Source: Mycobacterium sp.
GTDB taxonomy: Bacteria > Actinomycetota > Actinomycetes > Mycobacteriales > Mycobacteriaceae
Direction: 5' to 3'
Assembly (NCBI GenBank): GCA_018500005.2
Contig: JAHBAP020000392.1
Location: 1 to 5,198, forward strand
Length of the DNA stretch: 5,198 nucleotides
In this document: positions 4,541-5,198 of the stretch, one piece after another
How positions within the stretch are numbered: the first letter of the stretch is position 1
How the letters are laid out: each line of letters begins with the position of its first letter
Notes under the pieces: model-generated
The model's input: only the letters and a program-made list of their open reading frames with translations
What the model was told of the DNA's origin: nothing
Database searches by the model: none
Position numbers and translations under genes: made by a program

Positions 4541-5198
4541 ATGTACGTACGTCACCTGACGCTGCGCGACTTCCGCTCCTGGGCCCACGTGGACCTGGAG
4601 CTGACGCCGGGCCGAACGGTGTTCGTCGGCTCCAACGGTTTCGGCAAGACGAATCTGATTGAGGCGCTTTGGTATTGCGCCACCCTCGGTTCGCATCGGG
4701 TGGCCACCGATGCACCACTGATCCGGGCCGGCGCGGATCGCGCGGTGATCTCCACGATCGTCGTCAACGAGGGCCGCGAACTCGCCGTCGACATCGAAAT
4801 CGCGGCGGGCCGGGCCAATAAGGCGCGGCTGAACCGGTCACCGGTGCGCAGCACCCGTGAGGTTCTCGGCGCGGTCCGCGCAGTGCTGTTCGCACCCGAG
4901 GATCTGGCGTTGGTCCGCGGCGACCCGGGCGAGCGCCGGCGCTACCTCGACGAACTGGCCACCGTCCGGCGCCCAACCATCGCCGGGGTACGTGCCGACT
5001 ACGACAAAGTGCTTCGGCAGCGGACCGCGCTGCTGAAATCGGCGGCCAACCCCCGACCGCGTGCCGACCCAGGGGCGCTCGCCACCCTCGAGGTGCGGCA
5101 CGGGCACCTTGCCGCGCACGGCCCCCCTTTGATCTCAGCCCGCATCGAACTGACCAACCAACTGGCGCCGCAGGTCGAAAAAGCCCATCAAATTCTGG
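4541..5198 (+). CDS. recF: DNA replication and repair protein RecF, N-terminal part (runs off the window)
   Basis: RecF is an SMC-like ABC ATPase that binds gapped DNA and, with RecO and RecR, helps RecA load at stalled forks. The open frame starts [14 protein letters not shown] and carries the Walker A motif GSNGFGKT (residues 30-37, K36). NLIEALWY follows directly, then the RecF-specific blocks [27 protein letters not shown] and ERRRYLDEL. It runs without a stop to the window end, giving 219 complete codons of a protein normally about 385 residues long; signature motif, Walker B and D-loop lie beyond. Only four bases separate it from the gnd stop and no strong Shine-Dalgarno is visible, so translation is probably coupled to gnd. 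The start is supported by the conserved MYVRHL beginning of mycobacterial RecF. Residues 165-185 ([20 protein letters not shown] region) are the least conserved part. Confidence 0.97.
   Translation, partial: MYVRHLTLRDFRSWAHVDLELTPGRTVFVGSNGFGKTNLIEALWYCATLGSHRVATDAPLIRAGADRAVISTIVVNEGRELAVDIEIAAGRANKARLNRSPVRSTREVLGAVRAVLFAPEDLALVRGDPGERRRYLDELATVRRPTIAGVRADYDKVLRQRTALLKSAANPRPRADPGALATLEVRHGHLAAHGPPLISARIELTNQLAPQVEKAHQIL

Noticed and set aside
1..5198. Mobile element, CRISPR array, tRNA or toxin-antitoxin system
   Set aside because: I saw no regularly spaced repeats, terminal inverted repeats, transposase or integrase motifs, or tRNA-like sequence; gene content and order are those of a normal origin region.

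Overview
The window is the replication-origin region of an actinobacterial chromosome, almost certainly a Mycobacterium or close relative. DnaA, DnaN, RecF and the N-terminus of ribosomal protein L34 all read like the mycobacterial proteins, and dnaA uses a TTG start. The DNA is GC-rich with strong G/C third-position bias. A short 6-phosphogluconate dehydrogenase gene (gnd) lies between dnaN and recF. As I recall, that order is found in M. smegmatis-like non-tuberculous mycobacteria and Streptomyces, while in M. tuberculosis recF follows dnaN directly. The species cannot be fixed from this alone.

Layout. Bases 1-78 hold the 5' end of rpmH on the minus strand. Bases 79-498 are the divergent rpmH/dnaA control region: a good minus-strand promoter for rpmH, a good extended -10 promoter for dnaA, one exact DnaA box between them, two nested hairpins in the rpmH leader, a strong 11-bp inverted repeat in the dnaA leader, a second -10-like element, and a tight cluster of three DnaA-box-like 9-mers. 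dnaA fills 499-1983. Bases 1984-2430 are oriC: many DnaA-box-like 9-mers (best: 2213-2221, 2158-2166, 2126-2134, 2066-2075, 2079-2087), a hairpin at 2039-2064, and an A+T-rich stretch at 2236-2280 that is the best unwinding-element candidate. dnaN (2431-3624), gnd (3643-4536) and recF (4541 to beyond the window end) follow, closely packed and probably co-transcribed.

How the parts fit. DnaA binds oriC to open the duplex, DnaN is the clamp tethering the replicative polymerase, and RecF serves gap repair and fork restart. DnaA boxes in the dnaA leader suggest feedback control of initiator synthesis. L34 synthesis is divergently transcribed from the same control region. Gnd is metabolic and is a passenger or growth-coupling member of the operon.

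I found no undescribed multigene system. The unusual material is non-coding: paired RNA-like structures in both divergent leaders, helically spaced DnaA-box-like sites, and a box / GC-rich spacer / triplet arrangement resembling a basal unwinding system.
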